The position numbers and the translations under genes are program-made. DNA of 64,000 nucleotides from Sphingobium trunci (GTDB lineage: Bacteria; Pseudomonadota; Alphaproteobacteria; Sphingomonadales; Sphingomonadaceae), in contig NZ_JAKUJY010000014.1 of NCBI RefSeq assembly GCF_022664535.1, positions 51,174-115,173 on the forward strand. Direction: 5' to 3'. Shown piece by piece: positions 26,049 to 34,483 of this stretch; positions within the stretch are counted from its first letter, which is position 1, and each line of letters starts with the position of its first letter. The notes beneath the pieces were generated by a model, which did not search any database, had not been told where the DNA came from, and saw only the letters and a program-made list of their open reading frames with translations.

Positions 26049-26440
26049 CACCTGTTCCCGCCCCCCATGCTTCATTCCTCATGACATCGGAACAGGATGG
26101 AAGAATTTGCCGATGCCTTCACCTGTAACCGGGACCGGGTCGGTTGTTTCGGCAAGCATTGGGAAAGGGTTGGGAGCAGCCGGGCACAGGCTGTTCATCG
26201 CTGGCCAAGCTCTCGCGCCGGTCCTCGCCTCCACGCCGAGCGCGACCATTCGGGCAGGCGTGATTCCACGGCGATGTTATTGCAAATCGCGCCAGGCGGG
26301 GCATCATCCCGCCCTTTTCGTCGCGAAATCCGGAATCCGCTGCATTTTATCCCCGTTTTTCGGTGAAATCGGGTCGCAAAAGGACTGGTTGAGCAGGAAG
26401 AGACAGGTTAAGACCGTGCGTCCACGAAAGGGAGATGATC

Positions 26441-26716
26441 ATGAATAACACTGAAATCGCCGAAGCACTGGCTGCCGATCATGGCCTGACCAAGGCCGAT
26501 GCGCGCAAATATGTCGACGGCGTTTTCTCCGCGATCGCCGGTGCAGCCGCGAAGGGCGAGGAAGTGTCGCTCAACGGCTTCGGCAAGTTCAAGGTCAAGG
26601 ACCAGCCGGCGCGCGAAGGCCGCAATCCTTCGACCGGCGCGGTGATCCAGATCGCCGCTTCGAAGAAGCTGACCTTCACCCCGGCGAAGGCGGTCAAGGA
26701 TCAGCTCAACGGCTGA
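26441..26716 (+). CDS. hup: HU-family DNA-binding protein (copy 1)
   Basis: 91 residues, standard HU length. NNTEIAEALAADHGLTKADA dimerisation helices, EVSLNGFGKFKV, the arm segment REGRNPSTGAVIQIAASK with the DNA-intercalating Pro, and FTPAKAVKDQLNG. Start at 26441 with AAGGGAG upstream. HU bends and compacts DNA and assists replication and recombination. A paralogue differing at about nine positions lies at 31024. The 360 bp upstream (26083-26440) holds no gene and presumably the promoter. Strong terminators follow. Confidence 0.95.
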   Translation: MNNTEIAEALAADHGLTKADARKYVDGVFSAIAGAAAKGEEVSLNGFGKFKVKDQPAREGRNPSTGAVIQIAASKKLTFTPAKAVKDQLNG

Positions 26717-26724
26717 AGCCTTTT

Positions 26725-26749
26725 GCCGTCGGCCGAACCGGCCGACGGC
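26725..26749 (+). terminator. Hairpin immediately after hup copy 1
   Basis: Perfect 11-bp stem, GCCGTCGGCCG facing CGGCCGACGGC, 3-base loop, 8 bp after the hup stop. No U tract follows on the plus strand (four T precede it), so it may stabilise the mRNA end or act with the next hairpin. Confidence 0.55.
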
Positions 26750-26764
26750 AGCCCGGGGTCAATC

Positions 26765-26808
26765 ATGGTGCGCGTCTGGTCCCATGGATCAGGCGCGCAC
26801 CATTTTTT
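26765..26808 (+). terminator. Intrinsic terminator of hup copy 1
   Basis: Outer perfect 10-bp stem ATGGTGCGCG (26765-26774) facing CGCGCACCAT (26794-26803), continued inside by CTGGTCC/GGATCAG with one G-U pair, and followed by a T run ending at 26808. This is a classical Rho-independent terminator. Confidence 0.88.
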
Positions 26809-26964
26809 CCGGGCAGGGAACCAGCGGCGCAGCGCAGCGCGCGGGCGGTCGGGGGATCAGGTTGCAACCGGCGCAATCGCATCGGCGGGCTTCGCATTTG
26901 CCGTTCCGGCCGGAACGCGCCATCTGGCACCTGCCTTTCAGGCATCCTCTCCTAAAACTCAGTA

Positions 26965-26991
26965 GGCCGGTCTCGCGACCGGCCTTTTTTT
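26965..26991 (+). terminator. Intrinsic terminator with seven-T tail
   Basis: Perfect 8-bp stem GGCCGGTC/GACCGGCC, loop TCGC, then TTTTTTT (26985-26991). As hup already has its own terminator at 26765-26808, this second one suggests a separate short transcript beginning in 26809-26964. Confidence 0.85.
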
Positions 26992-27294
26992 CAGAACCGG
27001 CACTGACCGGCCCCTGCAGTTTTCGAAGCGATATTTCCCGCTGAAGTCAAATAGTGGATCGTTTCCAGCGACATGAGCTTATGCAAATCGGCCGTCGAAC
27101 CTCCGACAGCCTCAGTCGAGACCGGTCGTCACGGGCCATCGGCAGGCCTCTCATGTACCAAAGCGATACAGGAGTTGGGACAGCGCATGACCCAGGTGAG
27201 TCCGGTGTCGTTCTTTTTGGTGTTTCGGATTTACTTTCCTCCCAAAACCGCGCAAAAGACCGTTACTGTCGTTCATAAAAGGGTAGCGGGGCCA

Positions 27295-28155
27295 ATGTCT
27301 GAAAATAACCAGCCTGACATCACGACGCTCACTGTTCAGCTGTTGAGCGCCTTCGTCTCCAACAATTCGGTAACGAGCGAAAGCCTGTCCGAGCTTATTC
27401 GAACGACACGCATCGCCCTGACTGATGATCTGGCGGCTAAGCCTGCCGAAGCGGCGACGCCGACTTATAGGCCGGCGGTTTCGGTTCGCAAAAGCCTGTC
27501 TTCGCCCGAACATATCCTCAGCATGATCGACGGCCGGCCGTACAAGACCTTGAAGCGCCACCTGGCAAGTCATGGCCTGACGCCTGCGGAATATCGCGAA
27601 CGCTATGGTCTGCCGAAAACCTATCCACTGGTCGCGCCCAACTATTCGGAAGCGCGCCGCGCCGTCGCCACGAAACTGGGCCTGGGCAAGAAGCCGGTCA
27701 GCGTCAAGAAGGCGGCCCCCGCGCCGGTCGCGGCCGCCACTCCGGCACCCGTTGCCAAGACCACCGAAGCGCCCAAGGCCCCGGCCGCCAAGCCTGCCGT
27801 GACCAAGGCGCCCGCCGCCAAGAAGGAGAAAGCCGATCCCGCCGCGAAGGCCCCAGCGGCCAAGGCTGCTGCGCCAAAGGCCGCGGAAGCCAAGGCAAGC
27901 CCGGCCAAAGCGGCCGAGAGCAAGCCCGCGGCCAAGCCGGCATCGGCGCGCAAGCGGCTTTCGATCGCCAATCCGGCGGCCGACAAGAAAGCGGACAAGA
28001 AGGACGCGGCTCCGGCTGCCAAGCCCGCGACCGGCGAAAAGAAGCCCGCCCCCGCCAAGACGGCCAAGAAGCCTGCTGCTCCCAAAACAGCTGCGCCCAA
28101 GGCCGCGGCTCCAAAGCCCGCCGCATCCAAGACGCCCGAGCCGCAGGCAAGCTGA
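27295..28155 (+). CDS. MucR/Ros-family regulator with histone-H1-like Lys/Ala/Pro tail
   Basis: 286 residues from ATG 27295. Residues ~1-130 follow MucR/Ros: N-terminal oligomerisation region (TLTVQLLSAFVSNNSV), then YKTLKRHLASHGLTPAEYRE and TYPLVAPNYSEARRAVATKL, nearly the MucR core. The cysteines that ligate zinc in Ros are absent: the position preceding DGRPYKTLKRH reads LSMI where MucR has a Cys. Some rhizobial homologues also lack zinc. Residues ~130-286 are an AT-rich-DNA-binder-like tail of Lys, Ala and Pro with PAAK/KAAAPK-type repeats resembling bacterial histone H1-like proteins. It probably works as an H-NS-like silencer or nucleoid protein. Confidence 0.85.
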   Translation: MSENNQPDITTLTVQLLSAFVSNNSVTSESLSELIRTTRIALTDDLAAKPAEAATPTYRPAVSVRKSLSSPEHILSMIDGRPYKTLKRHLASHGLTPAEYRERYGLPKTYPLVAPNYSEARRAVATKLGLGKKPVSVKKAAPAPVAAATPAPVAKTTEAPKAPAAKPAVTKAPAAKKEKADPAAKAPAAKAAAPKAAEAKASPAKAAESKPAAKPASARKRLSIANPAADKKADKKDAAPAAKPATGEKKPAPAKTAKKPAAPKTAAPKAAAPKPAASKTPEPQAS

Positions 28156-28181
28156 CGGCTACACCCCGTTTCAAGCTGCTC

Positions 28182-28215
28182 GGCCCCGACCGCCCACAGG
28201 GCTGGCCGGGGCTTT
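28182..28215 (+). terminator. Terminator-like hairpin after the MucR-type gene
   Basis: GCCCCG-ACC-GCCC (from 28183) faces GGGC-TGGC-CGGGGC (to 28212) with a short ACA loop and a small internal asymmetry, followed by TTT. It lies 27 bp after the stop of the MucR-type gene. Confidence 0.6.
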
Positions 28216-29486
28216 GCATATCGAGGTGGCCAGACTCTCTTCAGTAGAGATTGCCAAGTTGGCGCGGCTGATCCCCAGGCCGGATGACAACATCGCAGTA
28301 CAGACCCACGCCTTCTGACCGAATATAGTATATTCCACATTTCCAGGCGACAACAGCAAGACCATATTCCCCTTCGAATTTTCGGAGAATGAAGCTATCC
28401 GCCCTAGACCGTCAGACTGCCAAACGGCTCGGTCGATATCGCCAGACGTAACCGGACCATAGAGTTCGACACGCCTATACGACTGTAAGCGATCCTGTCA
28501 TTTGAGTGCACATGGACGGAGAAAGGCACGATCATAGCCAGTCTTCCGTCACTGATCCGGACGTCGAACCACAACGATTGTCTTTCTTTACCATCGCGCC
28601 TGTCACCCCAAATCGCCGCGCGGACGATAATTTTGCAAGCAGCGGCGGCGTCACCGCGCGCCGCCATCAAGCAGATCGTACCCAGTCTTCAACTCTTCAG
28701 AACTGCTCGTCAATCCGCCCAGTACCCTCTTCACGACCCATGAAGACCGCATGATGATTGCCCGTAACTTGAGCTAGCAATTGCGCGGTCGGGTCACAGG
28801 CCGCTGCCCGCCAATCCCTTCACCGGCATCGTCAACGTCGATGCGCCTTTCTGGCGAACATGTCCCAATGGGCGAGGCCGGCAAGCCGGACTGGAATCTC
28901 GGCACCGGTAGGGCGCCTTGGCTGGCGGCAAGGCTGCCGCCGTCCATCCAGCCAGCGGAAGCATCGGCACGGAACTGTCGGCTCCCGCGCCTCGCGCCCA
29001 ATCCCCTGAAAGATCACCGATCCGAGCGACGCACGGTGGCGCCTGTCCGACATCCCCCAGCCGCTGCGAAACGTCCGACCTGTCGACGGCGCAACCGGCC
29101 CTCCGCCAATCTGCGTCGACTGACACCGATTGCCCAAAAATTAGGCACCGCTGGAGGCGCAACAGAGCGCAAAACAAGCCCTCGGCATGCTATGATATGC
29201 CGAAGCCCTTTTCGCGTCTGGCGGGCTTCTGAGAGGCAATCAGGGCATTTCCCTTTTTGTTCCATGTCTGCCTTCGCGACCTGGAGAGGCAAGCCGCCAA
29301 ACACGCCCTCCCCTTTCCGCGCCTCCTCATGGCCGACGTCAGGCCGCCCGCCACAGCCTGAAAGCCAGCCCGTACATTCCATGCTGGTGGCGCCGCCATC
29401 ATTGTGCCATAAGATCAGAGGCAGACAGCGTAAGCACAAAACCCATCCATCTGCCGCCATCCCACCATCCGGCTCCCTAACAGCAG
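28216..29486. other. About 1.3 kb without a supportable gene
   Basis: Both strands contain only short or overlapping frames with compositional bias (Pro/Arg/Ser-rich) and no domain I can recognise. A minus-strand frame at 28404-28670 (88 codons) has a somewhat natural composition (LWFDVRISDGRLAMIVPF) but no ribosome site or family resemblance. The stretch may be decayed sequence. Confidence 0.5.
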
Positions 29487-29515
29487 ATACAACCAACACC
29501 CCTCTTTGGTTGTAT
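29487..29515. promoter_or_regulatory. Perfect 10-bp inverted repeat upstream of a broken gene
   Basis: ATACAACCAA (29487-29496), a 9-bp spacer, TTGGTTGTAT (29506-29515). It ends 24 bp before the ATG at 29540. Its size suits an operator for a dimeric regulator, perhaps the product of one of the neighbouring genes. Confidence 0.45.
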
Positions 29516-29539
29516 ACGACCATGCGCTATGCCTAGCAA

Positions 29540-30268
29540 ATGCGCGATTTTTCATCCTCCCCCGATCATGCCCTGCTACTGCTCGGGCGACTCGACGGGC
29601 GGCTGCATAACAGCCCGGCAGCGGATATCTGACTGGCCCGGACAAGGCTCAGGGGAGCCGCGACCCTGGCCAGCTTTGCGGGCGTGCCCGTGTCGGTCCG
29701 GGACCTGCAGGACTGGATTTGCGGCCGTACCCCACCGCCGCGCCACAGCGAAGGGCTGAACGATCCCCTCTCTGTCGCCGCCCTGTTCCATTTCGCCCTC
29801 TCCGCCGCAGAGGATCATCGCGTTCCGGTGGCGCGGGCGACGCTCAACGTCTCGCGCACCCTGCTCGACGACCGCAAGGAAACCGGTCTCTGGGCAGCCG
29901 ACGATCTGGTCCGCATCGGCCCGGCCTGGCGCATGGCCCAGACGCTGCTGGAGGCGCCCTACCCCACCGCCACGCTTCCCGCCATCTGCCAGCGCCTGAT
30001 CGACGCCAGGGCCAGTCTGGAGGCCCCGGCGACCCAGGCGCAGTTGCTGACCACGGCGGACGGACGGCAATGGCATATCGAGCCGCGCCGCTTCGACACG
30101 GCATGGCTGCTCGGCTGTCACTTGCCCGCCGCCCTGACCGCTGCCGGACTGACCGCCAGGCCCCTGCCCTCGCTGTATGCTGTCGCGAAGAAGGCCTATG
30201 TCACCCGAATGGAGGCGCTGGAAGCCCAACATGATCTGGCCCGTTCGACGGATGTCATCGAAGGCTGA
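29540..30268 (+). pseudogene. Unrecognised conserved-looking gene with in-frame TGA
   Basis: Reading from ATG 29540 gives MRDFSSSPDHALLLLGRLDG and on to SPAADI, then TGA at 29630-29632, after which the same frame continues without a break as LARTRLRGAATLASF through to 30268, about 210 more residues (including LNDPLSVAALFHFALSAAED and RPLPSLYAVAKKAYVTRMEAL). The sequence on both sides is compositionally coherent, so a single TGG-to-TGA change or a sequencing error is likely. A GTG at 29684 could start a shortened product. I do not recognise the family; the helical C-terminal half is compatible with a plasmid- or element-linked DNA-binding protein. Confidence 0.6.
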
Positions 30269-30300
30269 GCCGCTCCGCGACAGAGTCCATTCAGCATCCC

Positions 30301-30852
30301 TCAATGGCGTTGGAGTGCCCGTTTGACCTCGAGCGTGATTGTATAAACAGCTTCCCGTTGGGCACCCCGATTGGGATGATCGACCCGGTATCCCTGATAA
30401 TGCCGATGCAGGAGCCCGGCCCGGACAAGATCCGATACTACCCGGCTGACATTGCTCCGGCCTGATCGCAGGATACGGGACTGGACCTCCGCTTCGAGCC
30501 GTTGTTCGATGTCGCGGGGATCAGCCCCCTGCCCTGCCGCGGTCTCCAATCCCGCCCTGACCGTTTCGATCATGGCGCGGCGCCGGCAATCCCGCTGCGC
30601 CAGCGGCGCCAGAGCCTGACATAACCAGTCCCGTACCGGAACCCTTCCCTGCTCCCCTCGAACATAAGGGCCGACGCTGCCATTGCCGTCGGCCTCCTGC
30701 GCGATCAATTTCAGGACCAGCAGCGCATAGCGCGGGCGCCTGGAAACGGTCGATATCCGCTCCACCAAATCCGGAAGCGTAACCCGCACGGGCGGCCGAA
30801 GCGCTGCTGGCGCGATCCGCGATGGCTCAAAGAGATCGGCTTGATGGAACAT
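30301..30852 (-). CDS. Hypothetical protein, probable winged-helix DNA-binding
   Basis: 183 residues with no family I can name. The middle is Arg-rich and helical (RDWLCQALAPLAQRDCRRRA); the C-terminal part SRILRSGRSNVSRVVSDLVRAGLLHRHYQGYRVDHPNRG has the helix-turn-helix-wing rhythm of a winged helix. It converges on the broken gene at 29540 and is divergent from hup copy 2; the shared 170-bp upstream region contains a copy of the 13-bp repeat TGACACTTTACCG. A regulatory or replication-associated role is a guess from this context. Confidence 0.55.
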   Translation of the reverse strand: MFHQADLFEPSRIAPAALRPPVRVTLPDLVERISTVSRRPRYALLVLKLIAQEADGNGSVGPYVRGEQGRVPVRDWLCQALAPLAQRDCRRRAMIETVRAGLETAAGQGADPRDIEQRLEAEVQSRILRSGRSNVSRVVSDLVRAGLLHRHYQGYRVDHPNRGAQREAVYTITLEVKRALQRH

Positions 30853-30922
30853 ATCAGGAATCTAGCACATGCTGAGTCCGTGTGAATCCCCCTTTTCAAC
30901 CACATCGAACAAAAAGCATGGA

Positions 30923-30935
30923 TGACACTTTACCG
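30923..30935 (+). repeat. 13-bp repeat TGACACTTTACCG, copy upstream of hup copy 2
   Basis: Exact TGACACTTTACCG. The reverse complement recurs exactly at 31388-31400, a one-mismatch direct copy occurs at 31359-31371, and a one-mismatch inverted copy at 31583-31595. It lies in the divergent promoter region between the gene at 30301-30852 and hup copy 2. Confidence 0.6.
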
Positions 30936-31023
30936 TGGGAGCGAGAGTTTTCGGGGCGAACCCATCTTCCAGCCGGCGATTTTCCGTCCTATGCACCACA
31001 CTCTCAACAGAGGAAGCATTTAG

Positions 31024-31299
31024 ATGAACAACACCGACCTAGCCGAAGCCCTGGCCGCCGATCATGGTCTCACCAAGGCTGACGCTCGCAAATATGTCGA
31101 CGCGGTCTTTTCCTCGATCGCCGATGCCGCCGCCAAGGGTCAGGAAGTGTCGCTGAACGGGTTCGGCAAGTTCAAGGTGAAGGACAGCCCGGCCCGCGAA
31201 GGACGCAATCCCTCGACCGGCGCGACCATCCAGATCGCGGCGTCGAAGAAGCTGACCTTCACGCCCGGCAAGGCCGTGAAGGATCAGCTCAACGGCTGA
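31024..31299 (+). CDS. hup: HU-family DNA-binding protein (copy 2)
   Basis: 91 residues, a paralogue of the protein at 26441 with about nine substitutions, including E5D, I6L, a Gln-to-Ser before PAREGRNPSTGA and a Val-to-Thr just after it. The arm and Pro are intact. AGAGGAAG precedes the ATG. Its upstream sequence differs completely from that of copy 1 and carries the 13-bp repeat, so the two are probably regulated differently. The location between an element-linked gene and the transfer genes suggests a role in replication or transfer of this replicon. Confidence 0.94.
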   Translation: MNNTDLAEALAADHGLTKADARKYVDAVFSSIADAAAKGQEVSLNGFGKFKVKDSPAREGRNPSTGATIQIAASKKLTFTPGKAVKDQLNG

Positions 31300-31306
31300 A
31301 CCCACA

Positions 31307-31334
31307 GGCGCCGCCGATTCCGGTCGGTGGCGCC
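31307..31334 (+). terminator. Hairpin after hup copy 2
   Basis: GGCGCCGCCGA (31307-31317) facing TCGGTGGCGCC (31324-31334), 11 bp with one G-U pair and a 6-base loop. What follows is pyrimidine-rich (CCTTCCC) rather than a true U tract. Confidence 0.6.
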
Positions 31335-31358
31335 CCTTCCCTTACAAACAGTCATCCA

Positions 31359-31400
31359 TGACAGTTTACCGCGCGGCAGCGCAAAGCCGGTAAAGTGTCA
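31359..31400. repeat. Inverted pair of the 13-bp repeat between hup copy 2 and the relaxase gene
   Basis: TGACAGTTTACCG (31359-31371, one mismatch) faces CGGTAAAGTGTCA (31388-31400, exact inverted copy of 30923-30935) across 16 bp. A further one-mismatch copy, CGGCAAAGTGTCA, is at 31583-31595 inside the relaxase gene. The array could be a regulator binding region or iteron-like. Confidence 0.55.
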
Positions 31401-31417
31401 CAGGTGCCATTTCCTAA

Positions 31418-34400
31418 CTACAGATCCAGACCCAGGCTGCGTTCCGGCAATGGCGGCGGGATCTCCGCGCGATCCAGCTTGTCGGGCGCGTGGCCCGCGC
31501 CGCTGGATGGAACAGCCGCGGCCGCATTGCCGCAGGGCAGCGGCGGCAGATCTGGCGGCAGGCCAGACGGATCAATTCCCCCCGGCAAAGTGTCATCATC
31601 GATCGGATCCGGATTGAACGTCTCGCGCGGCGCGCCCGGCTTTTTCCCGTCGATATCGAGCCGGCCCAGGGTTTCGAGCGAAGAGGTGTTGTTGCCCGGA
31701 TTGTGATCGAGCTGGCGGGACAGCTTCTCCTTGTCGTCCACGATCATGATGAGGTCCTCGCGCACGCGGGTGACCCCAACGTTGAACAGCCGTTGGTTGG
31801 AGAGGTTGCGCTCCTGGCTGGACATGACCGTGATCGCCTTGTTCGTGGTGATCCCCTGCGCCATGTGCATGTTGAGGCTGTAGGCGAGGTCCAGCCGGGA
31901 CAGCATGGGATCGCCGACCGGCAGCGTCAGGCGCTTGTCACCGCCGAGATCGACGGTCACGCCGCCGGCATCGACACCAGCCACGCGCGCGATGGCGGCG
32001 TTGAGCAAATCTCGCGACTTGTCATTGGCGGTCCAGCGAATAACGTCCCCCTCGCGCAAGGTGAGGATTTTCGTCTCGGAAAGCTGGAGCCGATCGCGCA
32101 TCTCGGTGGGCGAGAGCCGCTGGGGATAGAAGCGGATCTTCGATCGACCGCGCAGTAGATCGACGCGGCCATTGGCATGGACCTTGGCCACCTGATAGCG
32201 GCCACCGTCAAGACCGACATCACGGGCGCCGCCGCGCCCAACCTCCAGCGTCTGACCGCGCCGATAATTGGCGGAATATCGCAGTTCCTCGCGCGTCATA
32301 TTGACGCGCTCATAGACAAGAAGGCGGATGGCTTCGCCTTTGAGCGCCCCTTCGCCCGCCAGTCCAGCCTGGATGCGCTCGTTGATAAGCGCCCGCGCTT
32401 CGCGACCCGAAGCAAACACGGCGGTGACCGCCCGCTCCTCCGGCGACAAGCCAAGCCAACGATCGGCAGCTTCCTCGGCGGGTGCTTCGGACTCGACCAC
32501 CTTGTCGCCCAGCACCCGCATCGCCTCGCTGGACTTGCCCCGGCTGGCAAGTTTGGCAACGACCAGCAATGTCTTCTCCTGGGGTGTCGGCGACTGGCCG
32601 GGTTTGCCTATGCGGACATTCTGGTCCATCCGCGCCATGGTGCCGCCGGCCGCCTGGATCATGGCGAAGGCCTTGCCGGCGTCGATGGACGATAGCTGCT
32701 GGCGATCGCCGACCAGCGCCAACTTGTCGATGCCAAGCGCGTCGACGATCTGGTGGACCTTGAGCATATCATCGGACGATACCATGGAGGACTCATCGAC
32801 CAGCAGGGTCGCGCCGGCTAAGCTGGCACGCGCCGCCTCATAGGCCTGGCCTTCCCGCTGATCCACGAACCGGTGGTAGGCAAGGACGAAGGAGGCGATG
32901 GTCCGCGCCTTGATGCCGGCTCCCACCTTCATGTCAGCGACCATCTTGTTCTGGAAGGCGAGGCCCAGGATCGTGCGGCCCTCAGCTTCCGCCACCCGCG
33001 CCACGGCGGACAGCATGGTCGACTTGCCCGCGCCGGCATCGCCCTGCACGGACACCACGCGATCGGGCGAAGCGACGATCAGCGTGGCCGATGCCAACTG
33101 GCCGGGATTGAGGGGATGCTCGCTGGCGTCCTGCAATCGGGCCGGGGCGGCGGCGGGATCGAGGATCGGGTTCGCCTTGCCATTGCCCGCTTCCATGAGG
33201 GCGAGGATCTTTTCCTCGGTCCGAAGCGCCTCGCGGGTGGTCACCATATCGGCGGCGCGACCCACGCCTTGCAACAACAGACCTTTGTCGCGGAGCTCAC
33301 CGATCCGCTGCTCGATATGGTCGATCGTGAGGCCCTTCAACCCCAGGTCGAGCGCGGTCTTGGCGAGCTTATGCCGTTCGAACGCCGCCTCGCGCTCCGA
33401 GTGGATGCGCACCGCCGAGGCAACCGCCAATTGAGCGCGCCCCGCGGCCGGGGTTTGCACGATCCGCGCGATCCTCTGATCGACAAGCGGGTCGTCATGC
33501 CCCAGGATCGCACCGAGCTTAATCATGGCATTTTCGACAGCGTCCTTGACCGCCCGATAGCCGCGTTCCAGCGGACCCTCCGCCTGAATATTGCCTGCCC
33601 GCGCGAGAGCAGCGTCGAGCAGGTCCTTGCCGGTGAAGCCAAGGCCCTCCGCCTTGTCCTTCCAGTCCCGCGCAAGCGCTGGGCGATTCTCCACATTGAG
33701 CTTGGGATCGCGGCTGTTGGTGGTGACATGGTCCCGCGCCTTGTGCGATGTCAGGCCCAGCTGCGCGACCTTCTCCAATATCGTGGCGCGGCGCTGGCTG
33801 AAGACCTCCAGCACCGCTCTGGGCACGCCCGCGATCTCGAAGGTGCCATGCTTGCCCTTCATGTCGAGGACATAGCCAAGCTTTTCGACCTCAGCGCGCA
33901 GGAAGGCGTGGTAGATGGCGCCAATCACGCTATTGTTGCTCCAGATCTTGTCGGCATGGAGCGCCTGCCATTTGTCGTCCGGCATCTTCGTCAGATTGGC
34001 GATGACGGCATGGATGTGACCCTGCGGATCGAGCGCACGGCTGGTATCATGTTCGAACAGCGCATAGACGAGGTTGCCGGTCGCGACCGGCACTTTCCGT
34101 CCCTCGACATCCTTGCGACCCTGGGCGAGATTCTTCTCCACCCATGCCATGGTCGCCCGCACTGCGGTCATGTTCGCGGCGAGGATACGCCGGTCGCCCG
34201 CGACATAGGCCATGACAGAGGCGGACTTGGGCATGGAGAAAGTGAGATCGAGACCGGCCCGCCGCTTCTCTACCTGCGCCACCTTCTCGCGGCTTGGCAA
34301 TTCGCCTTTGAGGATGGCCTCGAAGCCCTCCTTCCCGACCTCGCCAGTGAGACCAAGGTGGCGCGCGCCCTCCCCGGCCCAGAGGCTGACCTCGGACGAG

Positions 34401-34480
34401 CCTTCGACGGTGTAATAATTGTCCCGCGCGAAATAGCTGGCGGCGCCCGAGGCCGAGCGGACCGGAGCGACGGAAAGCAT
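31418..34480 (-). CDS. traA: MobF-family conjugative relaxase-helicase (TraA/TrwC-like)
   Basis: 1020 residues. N-terminal TrwC relaxase domain: catalytic tyrosine pair Y22/Y23 in ARDNYYTVEG, LDLTFSMPKSASVM, and the metal-binding histidines in FEHDTSRALDPQGHIHAVIA. A RecD/TraI-like helicase follows, with Walker A VQGDAGAGKSTML near residue 480 and LLVDESSMVSSDDM, GDRQQLSSIDAGKAF and SLNMHMAQGITTNKA downstream. It nicks oriT and unwinds the transferred strand. It begins 3 bp after the coupling-protein stop, so the two are co-translated. Intact in length for the family. No mating-pair-formation (VirB/Trb) genes are in the window. Confidence 0.93.
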   Translation of the reverse strand: MLSVAPVRSASGAASYFARDNYYTVEGSSEVSLWAGEGARHLGLTGEVGKEGFEAILKGELPSREKVAQVEKRRAGLDLTFSMPKSASVMAYVAGDRRILAANMTAVRATMAWVEKNLAQGRKDVEGRKVPVATGNLVYALFEHDTSRALDPQGHIHAVIANLTKMPDDKWQALHADKIWSNNSVIGAIYHAFLRAEVEKLGYVLDMKGKHGTFEIAGVPRAVLEVFSQRRATILEKVAQLGLTSHKARDHVTTNSRDPKLNVENRPALARDWKDKAEGLGFTGKDLLDAALARAGNIQAEGPLERGYRAVKDAVENAMIKLGAILGHDDPLVDQRIARIVQTPAAGRAQLAVASAVRIHSEREAAFERHKLAKTALDLGLKGLTIDHIEQRIGELRDKGLLLQGVGRAADMVTTREALRTEEKILALMEAGNGKANPILDPAAAPARLQDASEHPLNPGQLASATLIVASPDRVVSVQGDAGAGKSTMLSAVARVAEAEGRTILGLAFQNKMVADMKVGAGIKARTIASFVLAYHRFVDQREGQAYEAARASLAGATLLVDESSMVSSDDMLKVHQIVDALGIDKLALVGDRQQLSSIDAGKAFAMIQAAGGTMARMDQNVRIGKPGQSPTPQEKTLLVVAKLASRGKSSEAMRVLGDKVVESEAPAEEAADRWLGLSPEERAVTAVFASGREARALINERIQAGLAGEGALKGEAIRLLVYERVNMTREELRYSANYRRGQTLEVGRGGARDVGLDGGRYQVAKVHANGRVDLLRGRSKIRFYPQRLSPTEMRDRLQLSETKILTLREGDVIRWTANDKSRDLLNAAIARVAGVDAGGVTVDLGGDKRLTLPVGDPMLSRLDLAYSLNMHMAQGITTNKAITVMSSQERNLSNQRLFNVGVTRVREDLIMIVDDKEKLSRQLDHNPGNNTSSLETLGRLDIDGKKPGAPRETFNPDPIDDDTLPGGIDPSGLPPDLPPLPCGNAAAAVPSSGAGHAPDKLDRAEIPPPLPERSLGLDL

Positions 34481-34483
34481 CGA

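Noticed and set aside
26097..26366. Plus-strand frame upstream of hup copy 1
   Set aside because: No motif or ribosome site; region is better explained as the hup upstream region.
28781..29536. 251-codon plus-strand frame and 169-codon minus-strand frame in the gene-poor stretch
   Set aside because: Pro/Arg/Ser-rich composition, mutual overlap, no ribosome site or recognisable domain.
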